64,000 bases of DNA, from NCBI GenBank assembly GCA_013002305.1, contig JABDKG010000042.1, positions 62,001 to 126,000 on the forward strand. The letters run 5' to 3'. The stretch is from Hellea sp. (GTDB lineage Bacteria > Pseudomonadota > Alphaproteobacteria > Caulobacterales > Maricaulaceae). The notes under the pieces are model-generated. The model saw only the letters and a list, made by a program, of their open reading frames with translations, searched no databases and was not told where the DNA came from. Positions 38,396-47,575 of the stretch are shown here, one piece after another. Numbering within the stretch: position 1 is the stretch's first letter; each line of letters starts with the position of its first letter. The position numbers and the translations under genes were made by a program.

Positions 38396-39847
38396 CTATG
38401 CACTGCGGACATTGTCCACATCCATTCCATGTTCCCTGACTTTGCGGTAGAGTGTTGATCGTCCGATCCCTAATCGGCGCGCGATTTCGGACATATGTCC
38501 GCCGTAATTTTCGATCGCAAAACCGATTAGGTCTTTTTCGATGTCGTCGAGTGATCTGAGATGTCCCTCACGATCCAGAATTCTGACTTTCTCATCGTCT
38601 TTCATTGCCGCCGGCGTAGGCAAAAGCGCCGATAATCCGCCTTCAGATTTGGCAGCGTAATTTGGCAAAAGGCCCGAAATTTGCGGGAAATCCTGGGGCT
38701 TTAAAATCTCGCCATCAGATAGGATCATGGCGCGAAAAATACAGTTTTCGAGCTGGCGGATATTGCCCGGCCAATCAAATGCTTTGAGCATATCGAGTGT
38801 TTCGTGCGTTGCGCCTTTAATGCTCATACGTTCTTGAGCATTAAATTTGCGGATAAAATGCTCCAGCAGCGCGGGAACATCGCCGGCGCGTTCCCTTAGG
38901 GCCGGAACCTGAATAGGAAAGACGTTGAGGCGATAATAAAGATCTTCGCGAAAGTTCCCCGTTTTGACGCTTTCGGCCAAATTACGATTGGTTGCCGAGA
39001 TAATTCTAACGTCGACTGACACGGGTCTCTTCGATCCGATAGGGTCGACTTCGCCTTCTTGCAAAACCCGAAGGAGTTTAACCTGCATGTCGAGTGGAAG
39101 CTCGCCAACTTCGTCAAGAAACAATGTTCCTGTTGTCGCTTCTTGAAATTTTCCAAGATGTTTGGCGTTCGCGCCTGTAAAAGAGCCTTTTTCGTGGCCA
39201 AATAGGATGCTTTCGACCAAATTCTCTGGAATCGCGCCGCAATTAACGGTGACAAATGGGCGATTGGAGCGCTCGCTTGCGCCTTGAATGGCGCGGGCGA
39301 TAACTTCTTTACCAACGCCGGATTCACCGGTGATGAGGATCGGGATATTGGCTTTGGCGCCGCGCTCGCCCATCGCGACAACAGAACGCATTGAAGAAGC
39401 GCTACCAACTAAATCTTTAAATGTAAGGCCGCCTTCAGAGGTTTTCTTCAGGCGTGTAACTTCTCCAGCAAGATTGTTAAGTTCCAAAGCATTTCTGATG
39501 GAAACGATGATACGTTCTGGGCTCGCCGGCTTAACAATAAAGTCCCGAGCGCCGGTCTGCATGGCATTTACGACCGTGTCGATACTGCCTTTACCGGTCA
39601 GGACGATGACAGGGAGTTCCGCGCGTTTCTCGGCAATGTTCTGAAGCGTCTCGATACCATCAAGACCCGGCATAACGAGATCCAGCAGGACGACATGGAT
39701 ATTTTTTCCGTCAGCGCCAAATATCATTGAAAGAGCCGTGTCGCCGCTGTCAGCTTGCAATGTCGAGAATCCGCTTTTTTCGACCACAGCCTGTATCAAG
39801 CGACGCTGCGTCGGATCATCGTCAACGATGAGGACCGTTTTTCCCAT
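38396..39847 (-). CDS. sigma-54-dependent response regulator (NtrC family)
   Basis: A 483-residue three-domain regulator: receiver domain with acidic pocket and LLDLVMPGLDG (phospho-accepting Asp), AAA+ domain with Walker A GESGVGKE, the L1 loop GSFTGA in place of the common GAFTGA, Walker B-like TLFLDEVGEL, and a Fis-type HTH (MSEIARRLGIGRSTLYRKV). It likely activates sigma-54 promoters. ATG 39847 follows AAAGGTGAATAAA; a GTG three codons earlier is an alternative. No sensor kinase is adjacent. The porin lies 11 bp downstream and may share the transcript. Confidence 0.93.
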   Translation of the reverse strand: MGKTVLIVDDDPTQRRLIQAVVEKSGFSTLQADSGDTALSMIFGADGKNIHVVLLDLVMPGLDGIETLQNIAEKRAELPVIVLTGKGSIDTVVNAMQTGARDFIVKPASPERIIVSIRNALELNNLAGEVTRLKKTSEGGLTFKDLVGSASSMRSVVAMGERGAKANIPILITGESGVGKEVIARAIQGASERSNRPFVTVNCGAIPENLVESILFGHEKGSFTGANAKHLGKFQEATTGTLFLDEVGELPLDMQVKLLRVLQEGEVDPIGSKRPVSVDVRIISATNRNLAESVKTGNFREDLYYRLNVFPIQVPALRERAGDVPALLEHFIRKFNAQERMSIKGATHETLDMLKAFDWPGNIRQLENCIFRAMILSDGEILKPQDFPQISGLLPNYAAKSEGGLSALLPTPAAMKDDEKVRILDREGHLRSLDDIEKDLIGFAIENYGGHMSEIARRLGIGRSTLYRKVREHGMDVDNVRSA

Positions 39848-40043
39848 TTTATTCACCTTTATGCGGGCCTCATGGACCCTACTGCCGGATTTTTCCGGTC
39901 ATTGAGCGTTGCAATATGGGACAAATGAGTAAAAATGCTCTTAAGAGGCACGATAAAGTTCAATCTGCGACCGCTCGACGCTTGAGCCGCTATAAGGCCC
40001 GTGATAATGAGTCGGTTGAAATTGAATTTTAAAGGTTAAACAC

Positions 40044-40346
40044 ATGGCCGGAACACATTCCAATTATACCAAAGGTGAAATGGAAATCGCCGAACAAAAA
40101 GAAACGTTCTCGGGATTTATGGGAATGACGATCTACGGCGGCGGAGTGATCGCGCTGGGATTAATTTTTGCCATTCTAACTGTGGGCGGTGTAGGCCTAA
40201 GCTGGTTTCCAGCCCTGATTATAACCGTCGTACTTGGTATATTGATGGGGATTTTATTAAAGCTCAATGCCGCTTGGTACGCCGCCATAATGTTGCTTGG
40301 CGGAGTTACAGCCGTTATTTGTTTTATTGCGGGGCTGTTTTTTTAA
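40044..40346 (+). CDS. aa3-type cytochrome c oxidase subunit IV-like membrane protein
   Basis: A 100-residue protein with a soluble N-terminal stretch (YTKGEMEIAEQKETFSGFM) that matches the bacterial aa3-type subunit-IV domain, followed by two to three transmembrane helices. It is encoded just upstream of the pnt genes, which is the usual location in this class and suggests a role linked to the transhydrogenase rather than to an oxidase. Its exact role is unknown. The start is the ATG behind AAAGGTTAAACAC. Confidence 0.85.
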   Translation: MAGTHSNYTKGEMEIAEQKETFSGFMGMTIYGGGVIALGLIFAILTVGGVGLSWFPALIITVVLGILMGILLKLNAAWYAAIMLLGGVTAVICFIAGLFF

Positions 40347-40418
40347 ACCAAGCTATATAATTCAGGTTAAATACAGCGCATGACAATTCCAAATACCCTA
40401 TAACAAAAAGGAAATCGG

Positions 40419-41546
40419 GTGAAAATAGCTGTGTTAAAAGACGCGGGCGGCGATGAAGCTCGCGTAGCCGCCACACCAGAAACGGTGGGCGGATATGTAA
40501 AATCGGGACATCAGGTTAATGTTGTAAGAGGCGCCGGCGCCAGCGCTCATTTTTCCGACGATGATTATAAAGCGGCCGGGGCCAGTTTGGTTGCCAGCAA
40601 TAGCGCTGCTGCCAAAAGTGCCGATTTAGTTATGTCCGTTTCAGGGGCCGATAAAAAGCTATTATCCGTCATGAAAAAAGGCTCTGGCATTACAGGGCTA
40701 TTAAATCCGACTGACAATCCGGACTATGCGGCTGCCGCGGCCAAAGCTGGCGTTACGGCCTATGCGCTGGAATATGTTCCGAGAATATCCCGGGCTCAAA
40801 GTATGGATGTCCTGTCGTCACAATCTAATTTGTCCGGCTATCGTGCGATGGTCGAGGCGGGTACGATTTATGGGCGAGCCTTTCCGATGATGATGACGGC
40901 GGCCGGTACTGTTGCGCCGGCCAAAGTATTCGTCATGGGTGCTGGTGTTGCCGGGCTGCAGGCCATTGCCACGGCCAGACGTTTGGGCGCTGTCACAACA
41001 GCGACAGATGTCCGGCCGGCGGCAAAAGAACAGGTTGGGTCCCTCGGCGCTAAATTCATCGCCGTTGAAAATGAAGAGTTCAAAGAAGCTGAGACAGCCG
41101 GCGGATATGCCAAGCAAATGTCGGCAGAATATCAAAAACTTCAAGCCGAGCTTACGGCCGCCCATATCGCGAAACAGGATATTGTCATCACCACCGCGCT
41201 TATTCCCGGACGTCCGGCGCCGCGCCTGATTGACAAAAGAATGGTTGCCGCGATGCGGGCCGGATCCGTTATCGTTGATATGGCGGTCGAACGCGGCGGT
41301 AATGTCGAGGGCGCCAAGCCCGGTCAAATTGTCGAGACAAAGAACGGGGTTAAAATTGTCGGCTTGCTCAACTGGCCGTCACGGATGGCGTCTGACGCCT
41401 CCAATATGTTTGCCCGTAATCTGAGAAACCTTTTGCCGTTAATGACGGCCGAAGACGGGTCTTATGCGCCGGACTGGGACGATGAAATCATCCAAGCCTG
41501 CGCGCTGACCCGCGACGGCAAAGTTGTTCACGAACGTCTGAAATAG
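40419..41546 (+). CDS. pntAA: NAD(P) transhydrogenase subunit alpha part 1
   Basis: The soluble NAD(H)-binding domain (dI) of proton-translocating transhydrogenase, 375 residues. The alanine-dehydrogenase/PntA fold is visible: EARVAATPETVG, the NAD-binding glycine motif VMGAGVAGLQAIATARRLGA, and IPGRPAPRLIDKRMV. It starts with GTG behind AAGGAA. It is separated from pntAB by 9 bp. The split into three polypeptides (AA, AB, B) is typical for alphaproteobacteria. Confidence 0.97.
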   Translation: MKIAVLKDAGGDEARVAATPETVGGYVKSGHQVNVVRGAGASAHFSDDDYKAAGASLVASNSAAAKSADLVMSVSGADKKLLSVMKKGSGITGLLNPTDNPDYAAAAAKAGVTAYALEYVPRISRAQSMDVLSSQSNLSGYRAMVEAGTIYGRAFPMMMTAAGTVAPAKVFVMGAGVAGLQAIATARRLGAVTTATDVRPAAKEQVGSLGAKFIAVENEEFKEAETAGGYAKQMSAEYQKLQAELTAAHIAKQDIVITTALIPGRPAPRLIDKRMVAAMRAGSVIVDMAVERGGNVEGAKPGQIVETKNGVKIVGLLNWPSRMASDASNMFARNLRNLLPLMTAEDGSYAPDWDDEIIQACALTRDGKVVHERLK

Positions 41547-41555
41547 GGGATATCC

Positions 41556-41888
41556 ATGGTAACAGGATTAATTTTAGCTGGGGCGGGCGCAGGGGTCAGC
41601 CCGTTCATTTTCCAGTTCACAATATTCATTCTCGCTATTTTTGTCGGCTATTATGTCGTCTGGTCGGTGACACCGGCTCTCCACACTCCACTAATGGCTG
41701 TTACCAACGCTATTTCTTCTGTCATAATTGTGGGCGCACTGATCGCGGTTTCCGCCGGCGTTGAGAGCGGGTCGCAAATCTCGACTTGGACCGGCACTGC
41801 TGCGGTGGCTCTTTGTGCCGTCAACATATTTGGCGGCTTTCTGGTGACCCAGCGAATGCTCGCCATGTACAAGAAAAAACAGAGATAG
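41556..41888 (+). CDS. pntAB: NAD(P) transhydrogenase subunit alpha part 2 (membrane)
   Basis: The short membrane part of domain II, 110 residues, with three to four helices and the conserved stretch SVTPALHTPLMAVTNAISS that contacts the proton channel. It lies between pntAA and pntB in the operon with short intergenic gaps (9 bp each). Confidence 0.96.
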   Translation: MVTGLILAGAGAGVSPFIFQFTIFILAIFVGYYVVWSVTPALHTPLMAVTNAISSVIIVGALIAVSAGVESGSQISTWTGTAAVALCAVNIFGGFLVTQRMLAMYKKKQR

Positions 41889-41897
41889 GGCCGGAGC

Positions 41898-43304
41898 ATG
41901 ACTTTAACCGCTAATCTCGCCGCAGGCCTTTATACCGTCTCAGCCATCCTTTTTATTCTGGCCTTACGGGGTCTGTCGTCGCCTGAGAGCAGTCGGCGCG
42001 GGAACCTGTTTGGCATGCTCGGCATGTTTATCGCCATCATGACCACGCTTTTTATGATCGGATTTGGCGGCAAGGCCATTGTCTTGATCGGGAGCGGACT
42101 AGCGGTCGGCGGTATTATAGGGGCTATCATAGCACGGAAAATTCCGATGACGGATATGCCGCAATTAATCGCCGCCTTTCACTCGCTGGTCGGTCTGGCG
42201 GCCGTTCTCGTTGCCGTTGCGGCGTTTTACAGCCCGGAAAATTTCGACATTGGAGTGTTTAAAAACATCAATAAAATCAGCATTTTAGAGCTATCACTCG
42301 GGGCTGCGATAGGGGCCATTACGTTTACGGGTTCGGTGATCGCCTTTGCCAAGCTCAACGGGAATATGTCGGGCGCGCCAATTTTGCTACCGGGACGACA
42401 TATCTTGAATTTGGCACTCGGACTGGGTGTGGCTTACTTGATCGGCATGATGATGAGCACCGGTGGTAACGATCCGCGCTTGTTGTGGGGATTGGTGGCC
42501 CTGACGTTGGTATTGGGGATCACCCTGATCATTCCAATCGGCGGCGCGGATATGCCGGTCGTTATTTCCATGCTCAATTCCTATTCCGGGTGGGCCGCAG
42601 CTGCGCTTGGCTTCACGCTGTCAAACCTGGCCCTGATAATTGTCGGCGCTTTGGTCGGCTCTTCGGGTGCCATTCTTTCCTATATTATGTGTAAGGGCAT
42701 GAACCGGGGCTTCCTTTCGGTCATACTGGGCGGATTTGGCGGGGATAGTGCGTCAGCAGCATCTGGCGACAAGGAACAGCGTCCCGTAAAAATAGGAAGC
42801 GCGGAAGACGCGGCCTTTATTATGAAGAACGCTTCTAAAGTTATTATTGTGCCCGGCTACGGACTTGCTGTTGCGCAGGCCCAGCATGCCTGCCGCGAAA
42901 TGGCAGACGCGCTCAAAGAAGAGGGTGTTGATGTTTCTTATGCTATTCATCCCGTTGCGGGCAGGATGCCCGGTCACATGAATGTCCTGCTGGCTGAAGC
43001 CAATGTACCTTACGACGAAGTGTTTGAGCTAGAAGATATCAATTCCGAATTTGCCAACACGGATGTCGCCTTCGTTATTGGCGCCAATGACGTTACCAAC
43101 CCGGCGGCGAAAACCGACCCGCAAAGTCCGATCGCAGGCATGCCCATTCTGGATGTTGATAAGGCGGCGACGGTATTATTTGTGAAACGATCATTGTCTC
43201 CGGGATATGCCGGGATCGACAATGATCTTTTCTACGAAGATAATACGATGATGTTGTTATCCGACGCCAAGAAAATGGTCGAAGAGATTATCAAAGCTTT
43301 GTAA
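41898..43304 (+). CDS. pntB: NAD(P) transhydrogenase subunit beta
   Basis: The 468-residue subunit with an N-terminal membrane region (nine-helix domain II part) and a C-terminal NADP(H)-binding domain III. The signature includes GGADMPVVISMLNSYSGWAA and VPGYGLAVAQAQHACREMA, and the loop PVAGRMPGHMNVLLAEA. The three subunits couple hydride transfer from NADH to NADP+ with proton entry and so supply NADPH for biosynthesis. Confidence 0.97.
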   Translation: MTLTANLAAGLYTVSAILFILALRGLSSPESSRRGNLFGMLGMFIAIMTTLFMIGFGGKAIVLIGSGLAVGGIIGAIIARKIPMTDMPQLIAAFHSLVGLAAVLVAVAAFYSPENFDIGVFKNINKISILELSLGAAIGAITFTGSVIAFAKLNGNMSGAPILLPGRHILNLALGLGVAYLIGMMMSTGGNDPRLLWGLVALTLVLGITLIIPIGGADMPVVISMLNSYSGWAAAALGFTLSNLALIIVGALVGSSGAILSYIMCKGMNRGFLSVILGGFGGDSASAASGDKEQRPVKIGSAEDAAFIMKNASKVIIVPGYGLAVAQAQHACREMADALKEEGVDVSYAIHPVAGRMPGHMNVLLAEANVPYDEVFELEDINSEFANTDVAFVIGANDVTNPAAKTDPQSPIAGMPILDVDKAATVLFVKRSLSPGYAGIDNDLFYEDNTMMLLSDAKKMVEEIIKAL

Positions 43305-43349
43305 TATTTCGGCGGCAGGACGCGCACTTTTTACGCAGAAGGATCAATT

Positions 43350-44153
43350 ATGCGCAAGATTGTTTGGGGCATTCTCATTCTCGCGCTTTTATATTTGATC
43401 GGGATGCTGATCATATTTTTGATCCAGCGTAAGTTTTATTATTTACCACCAGACGAAACGGGCACTCCGATCGCGCCGCCAATCGGAATGGCGCAAGTCA
43501 CAAATACATCATCTTTGGGCCATGACGTTATGGCTTGGTGGGCGCCCCCTGCGGACGGCGGTGATGTTGTTGTGTATTTCCACGGAAATGGGTCAGCCGT
43601 GATACAGGGCGGGTTTCTCTATCAGGACATGATGATGGCTGGGCTGGGCGTTCTCGCGGCGGAATATCCCGGATATCCCAGATCCAGCGGGACGCCGTCC
43701 GAGGCAAATATCATTGCGGCGGCCGAAGCTCACTATGAATTTTTAATCTCGCAAGGGATAAGATCTGAAAACATTCATCTATATGGAACTTCGCTGGGAG
43801 CGGGCGTCGCGGCGCAGCTAGCATCGCGCAAACAGGTCGGCAGTCTTATTCTCGAAGCACCGTTTTACTCGATGGTTGATATGATCAAATTGCGACTGCC
43901 GATCTATGGGTTTCGCCCGCTGGTGAGAGATAAATATGAAAGCTACCGCGCGCTGGAAAGTGTCGATGTGCCGCTCTTGTGGATCCACGGAACAGTGGAC
44001 CAGGTTATTCCAATCGAAGAAGGTCGGCGTCTATACGATGGATATACCGGTCCCAAATCTCAATATGTTATAAGCGGCGGTACGCATCAAAACCTTTGGA
44101 TATCTGGCGGGCGAGAGCGGATTATAGCTTTTCTGACGGACGTTCGCCCCTAA
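43350..44153 (+). CDS. membrane-anchored alpha/beta hydrolase
   Basis: A 267-residue hydrolase with an N-terminal transmembrane helix (about residues 5-24) and the alpha/beta-hydrolase fold: VYFHGNG (oxyanion-side HGNG) and nucleophile elbow LYGTSLGAGVAAQ (GxSxG). The catalytic acid and histidine are expected in LLWIHGTVDQVIP (D) and SGGTHQNLW (H). It resembles the bem46/YhfR family of membrane-anchored hydrolases; the substrate is unknown. It follows the pnt operon after 45 bp. Confidence 0.88.
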   Translation: MRKIVWGILILALLYLIGMLIIFLIQRKFYYLPPDETGTPIAPPIGMAQVTNTSSLGHDVMAWWAPPADGGDVVVYFHGNGSAVIQGGFLYQDMMMAGLGVLAAEYPGYPRSSGTPSEANIIAAAEAHYEFLISQGIRSENIHLYGTSLGAGVAAQLASRKQVGSLILEAPFYSMVDMIKLRLPIYGFRPLVRDKYESYRALESVDVPLLWIHGTVDQVIPIEEGRRLYDGYTGPKSQYVISGGTHQNLWISGGRERIIAFLTDVRP

Positions 44154-44291
44154 AATATCTTGCAGCCTTCCCGTCCCCTGAAGCCTGCTTCTCAATTGCA
44201 GAGCTGGATTTGCAAGCCTTCATCACGGCGACTTCAAACCGGGCTGTTTTTTCTATTTCTACGTCGATGACGGAACTTTATACGACATTTG

Positions 44292-44624
44292 TCATTTGGC
44301 GCAATTAATACAGAGCGGGACGGCTGGATCGAATTCCAGTCGTTTCTGACCAATCTCCTCATCGCAGGTCACGCAATAGCCATAGTCACCGGATTCAACC
44401 CTGTCTAAAGCGGCGTCGATTCGCACGATCTGGCGCCGCCGATTTTGTTCCTGCGCCAAATCCATGGCCTGCACTTGCAAACTATCCATCCTTGACAGTC
44501 TGCCCACGCTTTGTTGATCCAAGGCAATAGGTTTGCGGTTTGTAGACGCTGATGCGCTAAGCGCCTCAAACTCGTCTTTAAGGGCTAATAAGCGCGTTTT
44601 TATCGTAGCGGCGTCTATATTCAT
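44292..44624 (-). CDS. DksA/TraR-family C4 zinc-finger protein
   Basis: A 110-residue protein with a helical N-terminal coiled-coil and a C-terminal zinc finger CVTCDEEIGQKRLEFDPA followed by LCINCAK, the C4 arrangement of DksA/TraR proteins. It is shorter than E. coli DksA (151 residues) and lacks the full coiled-coil tip, so it is a DksA-like (YbiI/DksA2-type) protein; whether it binds RNA polymerase is unknown. Confidence 0.88.
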   Translation of the reverse strand: MNIDAATIKTRLLALKDEFEALSASASTNRKPIALDQQSVGRLSRMDSLQVQAMDLAQEQNRRRQIVRIDAALDRVESGDYGYCVTCDEEIGQKRLEFDPAVPLCINCAK

Positions 44625-44663
44625 GCCTAGTTATAAGACAAGAACGAAGTCGCGCAAACAGGT

Positions 44664-46379
44664 CTATGATGCGCTTTTGAAATTGGCCAAATAGCGTTCA
44701 GCCGAAAATGGTTCATAGCCCATATCCATCGCGACTTTACCGCAAATTGACCAAATATGCGCAATTGCTGGATCGCCGAAGTCTATGTTTGGAACCCGAT
44801 CGGGATCCACGGCGGGGCGGATAAAATCAGAAACACTTCCCGTCATGAAACGTGACAAAGATTTGGTTGTTTCAAGCGGCGTTTTACAGAGGTCTTCGTA
44901 GCGAATGAGGTGATAATTCTCAGCGTTCAAGTTTTCCATTGCATAATTATGAACCTGTCTGACCTGAAAAAGCCATGTCACGGCATTGTGCAAATATTCC
45001 GGGTCTTTCTTAATACTGGCAGGATCGAGGCCTAATTCACGATAGGCGGCCCGTAAAACTGTCCGTCCGATCGGATTATCAAGCCGGGAGGTCATATGGG
45101 TCCGGCGTAATGAGCTGGTCACAGGATGGCGAACTAAATGGACGAGTTTTGCCTTCGGAAAAGACGACATCATTTCCGGAATAAGCAACATGGTTTCCGG
45201 CAGTTTCCAGCCCCAAAGCTGATCAGGTTTGTAGTTTCCAGCTTCAAGGAAATCTTGAGTCTTATCCAGCAAAAGACCGCTGCTGGCAAAATCCAGCTTG
45301 CGCTTTTCAACCCCTTTCAAATTTTTCTTAATCGCAAATTCGTAAATCAAATCGACCCATTCCATCGAGTCACCGGCTGCGTTAAGACGATTGCCTAGAA
45401 AGACATCAAACTTTTGCGCGAGTTCAGACAATAACCGAGTGCCGCTTCCGCCGCGTCCCGTCAAAATGATCGGGGATTCAAATGTCTCGCGCGTGAATAT
45501 CGGTGCTTTTCTAACAAAGTGACCGTTAGCCCCGGCAAAATATTCATAATCTCGAGCCAGTTTTCCTGCTGTCGCCAAAACCTCTTTCTCTTGTCGAGGG
45601 CCGAGCCGGTTCTTCCATTTCATCATCGAGCTATCGTCAACAGGCCGCGTACGCTCGGTAAGCCCAGGCGCCATTCCGCGGAAGAATTTCTCATGGCGAA
45701 TTATCTTATTATCGAATGGAAGCCCAATATGGTCCGTGATACGTTCAGAGACGGCTGCCTTGTCGACGATTAAGTCCTCATATTTAAAAACAATTGGGTT
45801 AAGGCCCACTTTCTCGAAATTCTTGGCCAAACCGGATTTCATACGCCAAATAATTGCGCGCTGGATATGCTTATGTGCCTGGTTTTTTTCCAGTGATTTC
45901 AAGTCGGACTCAAATATCTTATGAACCGAAGGATTTTCTTTTAGACGCTTAATTTGATTGCCGACCATGTCTATATGATTGAGCTTTTCCATTGACGCAA
46001 CGACGGCTCTGGGATCCCGGATAGGAAAAACAATGGAAACGTCGATGTCGAGCTTTTTAAGCTTATCGAAACAGTAGGATAGGTTAGGGGCCTTCAGGAT
46101 CAGGTGATCAATTTCAGGTGCCAGTTTTCTTTGACCACCAAATACTTTAATTCGTTTTGCGTTTTTTTTATATTTACCGTCTGCTTTCGCAAAAACTTTA
46201 TTGGTGAGTTTCTCGTCATTCGTTCCAGAAAAAAGGCAGGTTTCGACCCAATTATAGAGGCCATCATCCTCATCTATTAAAAATGCCTGCCGGTGGCAGC
46301 CCAGCATGTGGGCCGTCAATGTCGTTCCACTACGTTGACAGCCTGCCACAACGACTATCTTTTTAATTTGGGTCAACAT
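44664..46379 (-). CDS. tandem double-domain sulfotransferase
   Basis: A 571-residue protein that contains two sulfotransferase-like domains in one chain. Domain 1 has the 5'-phosphosulfate (PAPS) binding loop GCQRSGTT (residues 13-20) and the 3'-phosphate-binding RDPRAVVAS (121-129). Domain 2 has GRGGSGTR (308-315) and RHPVTSSLRR (417-426). Each domain is about 280 residues, so both appear complete. The enzyme would transfer sulfate from PAPS onto one or two acceptor sites; the acceptor is not known. It starts 3 bp after the glycosyltransferase stop codon, so the two are co-transcribed and likely act on a common glycan or glycolipid. Neither domain looks truncated. Confidence 0.88.
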   Translation of the reverse strand: MLTQIKKIVVVAGCQRSGTTLTAHMLGCHRQAFLIDEDDGLYNWVETCLFSGTNDEKLTNKVFAKADGKYKKNAKRIKVFGGQRKLAPEIDHLILKAPNLSYCFDKLKKLDIDVSIVFPIRDPRAVVASMEKLNHIDMVGNQIKRLKENPSVHKIFESDLKSLEKNQAHKHIQRAIIWRMKSGLAKNFEKVGLNPIVFKYEDLIVDKAAVSERITDHIGLPFDNKIIRHEKFFRGMAPGLTERTRPVDDSSMMKWKNRLGPRQEKEVLATAGKLARDYEYFAGANGHFVRKAPIFTRETFESPIILTGRGGSGTRLLSELAQKFDVFLGNRLNAAGDSMEWVDLIYEFAIKKNLKGVEKRKLDFASSGLLLDKTQDFLEAGNYKPDQLWGWKLPETMLLIPEMMSSFPKAKLVHLVRHPVTSSLRRTHMTSRLDNPIGRTVLRAAYRELGLDPASIKKDPEYLHNAVTWLFQVRQVHNYAMENLNAENYHLIRYEDLCKTPLETTKSLSRFMTGSVSDFIRPAVDPDRVPNIDFGDPAIAHIWSICGKVAMDMGYEPFSAERYLANFKSAS

Positions 46380-46382
46380 TAT

Positions 46383-47543
46383 CTATATCATCTCTATCAA
46401 ATGCTTAGCGGCGCGGATCGCTCCGTTACCGGACATCTTAAGAGACGCGCCCCGTGCTGCATCTCTAAGAGAATCAATATCAAAATTTTCAATTTTTTCC
46501 AAGTTATCATTTAGACCGATACAAACACTCAGACCTGCTTTTTCGAGAATATTTCCAAAAATTTCCTGATTGATATGGGTTGGAAATGTGAGTGAGGGAA
46601 CGCCTTTTGCGATAGCTTGGTAAGTTGAGCCTGATCCGCCTTGCGTGACAGCAAAGCCAGCGTGCGAGTAAAGCTGGTCGAGGGGTAGCCATTCAAATGC
46701 ATATTCTATCAATCCGGCATTTTTCACATCGGATGCTTGTCGGCCAGCGTAAATAAATTTTTCGCAACCAGTCATAGATCTAAGGCGGGCCAACAATTCC
46801 CGCTCAATATTTCGCTTACCAGTCGATCCCATCGAAATAATGCAATGATCTGTGAGATTGGCAATAGATTCCGGAATTTCGCCCCGACTGCCCCAATGAA
46901 TAGGCCCGCAAAAGTGAAAATGTTCCGGAAATTGACTTGCTCTGGGAATCAGAAACCTAGCGTCGGCCAAAATAACTTTATCGGCGTCATATAATTCAAA
47001 AGGACTACTGATTGCCGGCAAACCTTTCTCGGCGCGCAAATGATTAATTTTCATGTGGACGGGTTTGTCAAACCATCGGCTTTGGAATGTGTCGCGATTG
47101 TGATGACCGGTCAAAAATGCGTTGGTGACAAATACGCGCGGGCAATCTGGAAACCGCGTGGTTGAAAGCCACCGAAGTGGACATCCATCATGGACGATCA
47201 ACTCAACATTATCGTGTTGAAAACACTTTTCTATCCCATCCGCAAATGCCTCGAACGGGTGGTGCCGGGTCTCTGCCGGGATAGGAATTTTTTTAATCCT
47301 GAACGCATTACCGATTACCATTTCTGCTGTGGTTGTATAATCGGCAATGTAGAAAGTGATTTCGACATCGGCTCGCCGAACAAGTTTTTTTGCGATCTCA
47401 TATAGTCGGCCGACATGGCCTAATGCTGGGCCAGATATGAATGCTATTTTTTTAATACAATTCCCCTCTGTATCGTTTATTGGAGCACAATCATGCGGTC
47501 GTGTCCAATCTAAGAACAGGCCCCTTGTTCTGTCTTCGTACAT
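46383..47543 (-). CDS. glycosyltransferase (GT1/MurG-like fold)
   Basis: A GT-B-fold glycosyltransferase. The N-terminal acceptor domain begins IKKIAFISGPALGHVGR, and the C-terminal donor domain has the nucleotide-sugar binding stretch AVTQGGSGSTYQAIAKGVPS with FPTHINQEIFG. The donor sugar is not predictable from sequence. The start is uncertain: the only standard start codon in frame is ATG 47543, which leaves just 32 bp to the divergent acyltransferase start and adds about 29 residues before the fold; an ATT codon at 47456 sits 6 bases after a GAGGGG site and could be the real start. It is the first gene of the operon with the sulfotransferase. Confidence 0.85.
   Translation of the reverse strand: MYEDRTRGLFLDWTRPHDCAPINDTEGNCIKKIAFISGPALGHVGRLYEIAKKLVRRADVEITFYIADYTTTAEMVIGNAFRIKKIPIPAETRHHPFEAFADGIEKCFQHDNVELIVHDGCPLRWLSTTRFPDCPRVFVTNAFLTGHHNRDTFQSRWFDKPVHMKINHLRAEKGLPAISSPFELYDADKVILADARFLIPRASQFPEHFHFCGPIHWGSRGEIPESIANLTDHCIISMGSTGKRNIERELLARLRSMTGCEKFIYAGRQASDVKNAGLIEYAFEWLPLDQLYSHAGFAVTQGGSGSTYQAIAKGVPSLTFPTHINQEIFGNILEKAGLSVCIGLNDNLEKIENFDIDSLRDAARGASLKMSGNGAIRAAKHLIEMI
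47480..47508. promoter_or_regulatory. imperfect inverted repeat between divergent accessory operons
   Basis: TTGGAGCAC and GTGTCCAA form an imperfect inverted repeat (one extra base) with a 12-base spacer in the 119-bp region between the sulfotransferase/glycosyltransferase operon and the acyltransferase-to-halogenase operon. It could be a shared operator. If the glycosyltransferase starts at 47543 it lies in that coding sequence, which would argue against this. Confidence 0.3.
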
Positions 47544-47575
47544 TTAATAGTCTCAATATTCACGAGGACATTGCT

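Noticed and set aside
44154-44291. A small gene or RNA between the alpha/beta hydrolase and the DksA-like gene
   Set aside because: No open reading frame with a ribosome site and no convincing hairpin plus T-run is present in these 138 bp.
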